From contig JAFGSL010000652.1 in NCBI GenBank assembly GCA_016934645.1, forward strand, positions 1 through 13,502: a stretch of 13,502 nucleotides of DNA. The letters run 5' to 3'. Positions 13,421-13,502 of the stretch are shown here, piece by piece (positions within the stretch are counted from its first letter, which is position 1; each line of letters begins with the position of its first letter). Made by a program: the position numbers and the translations under genes. This stretch comes from Anaerolineae bacterium (lineage in GTDB: Bacteria > Chloroflexota > Anaerolineae > B4-G1 > SLSP01). The notes under the pieces are model-generated. The model was not told where the DNA came from. It saw nothing but the letters and a program-made list of their open reading frames with translations, and did not search any database.

Positions 13421-13502
13421 TCGATGGGGGCTGAAGGTTGGGTCCTGCGCGGCGGAAACCTTCGAACCCCGCCAGGTCCGGGAGGAAGCAACGGTAAGGA
13501 GG
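13421..13502 (+). ncRNA. ffs: Bacterial small SRP RNA (4.5S type), 3' end beyond window
   Basis: RNA core of the signal recognition particle, the partner of Ffh. The conserved domain IV is readable: CCAGGTCC followed by the GGGA tetraloop (13480-13483) and GGAAGCAACGG (13484-13494), matching the CAGGUCCGGAAGGAAGCAGC signature of bacterial 4.5S RNAs. Upstream, GGGGGCTGAAGG, TCCTGCGCGGCGG and TTCGAACCCCGCC agree with the 5' arm seen in many short SRP RNAs. The tetraloop is GGGA where GGAA is most common; both fit GNRA. The exact 5' end is uncertain by several bases and the 3' arm is missing. Confidence 0.9.

Noticed and set aside
13455..13475. TTCGAACCCC resembling a tRNA T-arm
   Set aside because: The surrounding sequence is the SRP RNA, with its GNRA loop and GGAAGC motif. 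No acceptor stem, D-arm or anticodon arm can be built around it.

Overview
The window looks like a stretch of a bacterial chromosome carrying mostly core (housekeeping) genes. I infer a member of the Chloroflexota (green non-sulfur bacteria and relatives). The clues are protein style only: a topoisomerase I with an N-terminal CxxC/CxxC ribbon, a PBP1A glycosyltransferase motif ending in 'FWTNPG', and a Mn-type GDP-mannose pyrophosphorylase without an isomerase domain. No rRNA or other decisive marker is present, so the phylum is an inference. There are no mobile elements, CRISPR arrays, tRNAs or phage genes.

Layout. (1) 1-1784, minus strand: the N-terminal 594 residues of a class A penicillin-binding protein; its 3' end lies outside the window. 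(2) 1785-1973: divergent promoter region. (3) 1974-4798, plus strand: ffh (SRP GTPase), rpsP (bS16), khpA (KH-domain RNA-binding protein) and rimM (30S maturation factor). This is the familiar ffh-rpsP-khpA-rimM translation cluster, but trmD and rplS do not follow. (4) 4799-4970: a gap with a 19-bp hairpin. (5) 4971-6101: dprA, closed by an elaborate hairpin built from three CACGAAT/ATTCGTG repeats and a T tract. (6) 6190-7272: manC-like mannose-1-phosphate guanylyltransferase. (7) 7376-9751: topA with its own near-consensus promoter, closed by a strong intrinsic terminator. (8) 9865-10398: cvpA-like membrane protein, then a structured 112-nt gap, then mutS2 (10511-12928). (9) 12936-12986: a long hairpin shared by mutS2 and the convergent fmdB-type zinc-ribbon gene (13001-13303, minus). 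(10) From about 13421 to the window end: the 5' part of the SRP RNA gene (ffs), divergent from fmdB.

Function. The set covers translation and secretion (Ffh, SRP RNA, bS16, KhpA, RimM), DNA topology and handling (TopA, DprA, MutS2) and envelope building (PBP1A, GDP-mannose synthesis). Both halves of the SRP particle, protein and RNA, lie about 11 kb apart. The genes themselves are conventional. What is unusual lies mainly in the TopA N-terminus and in the intergenic hairpins and repeats. I found no convincing previously undescribed multi-gene system, and the findings are scored accordingly.
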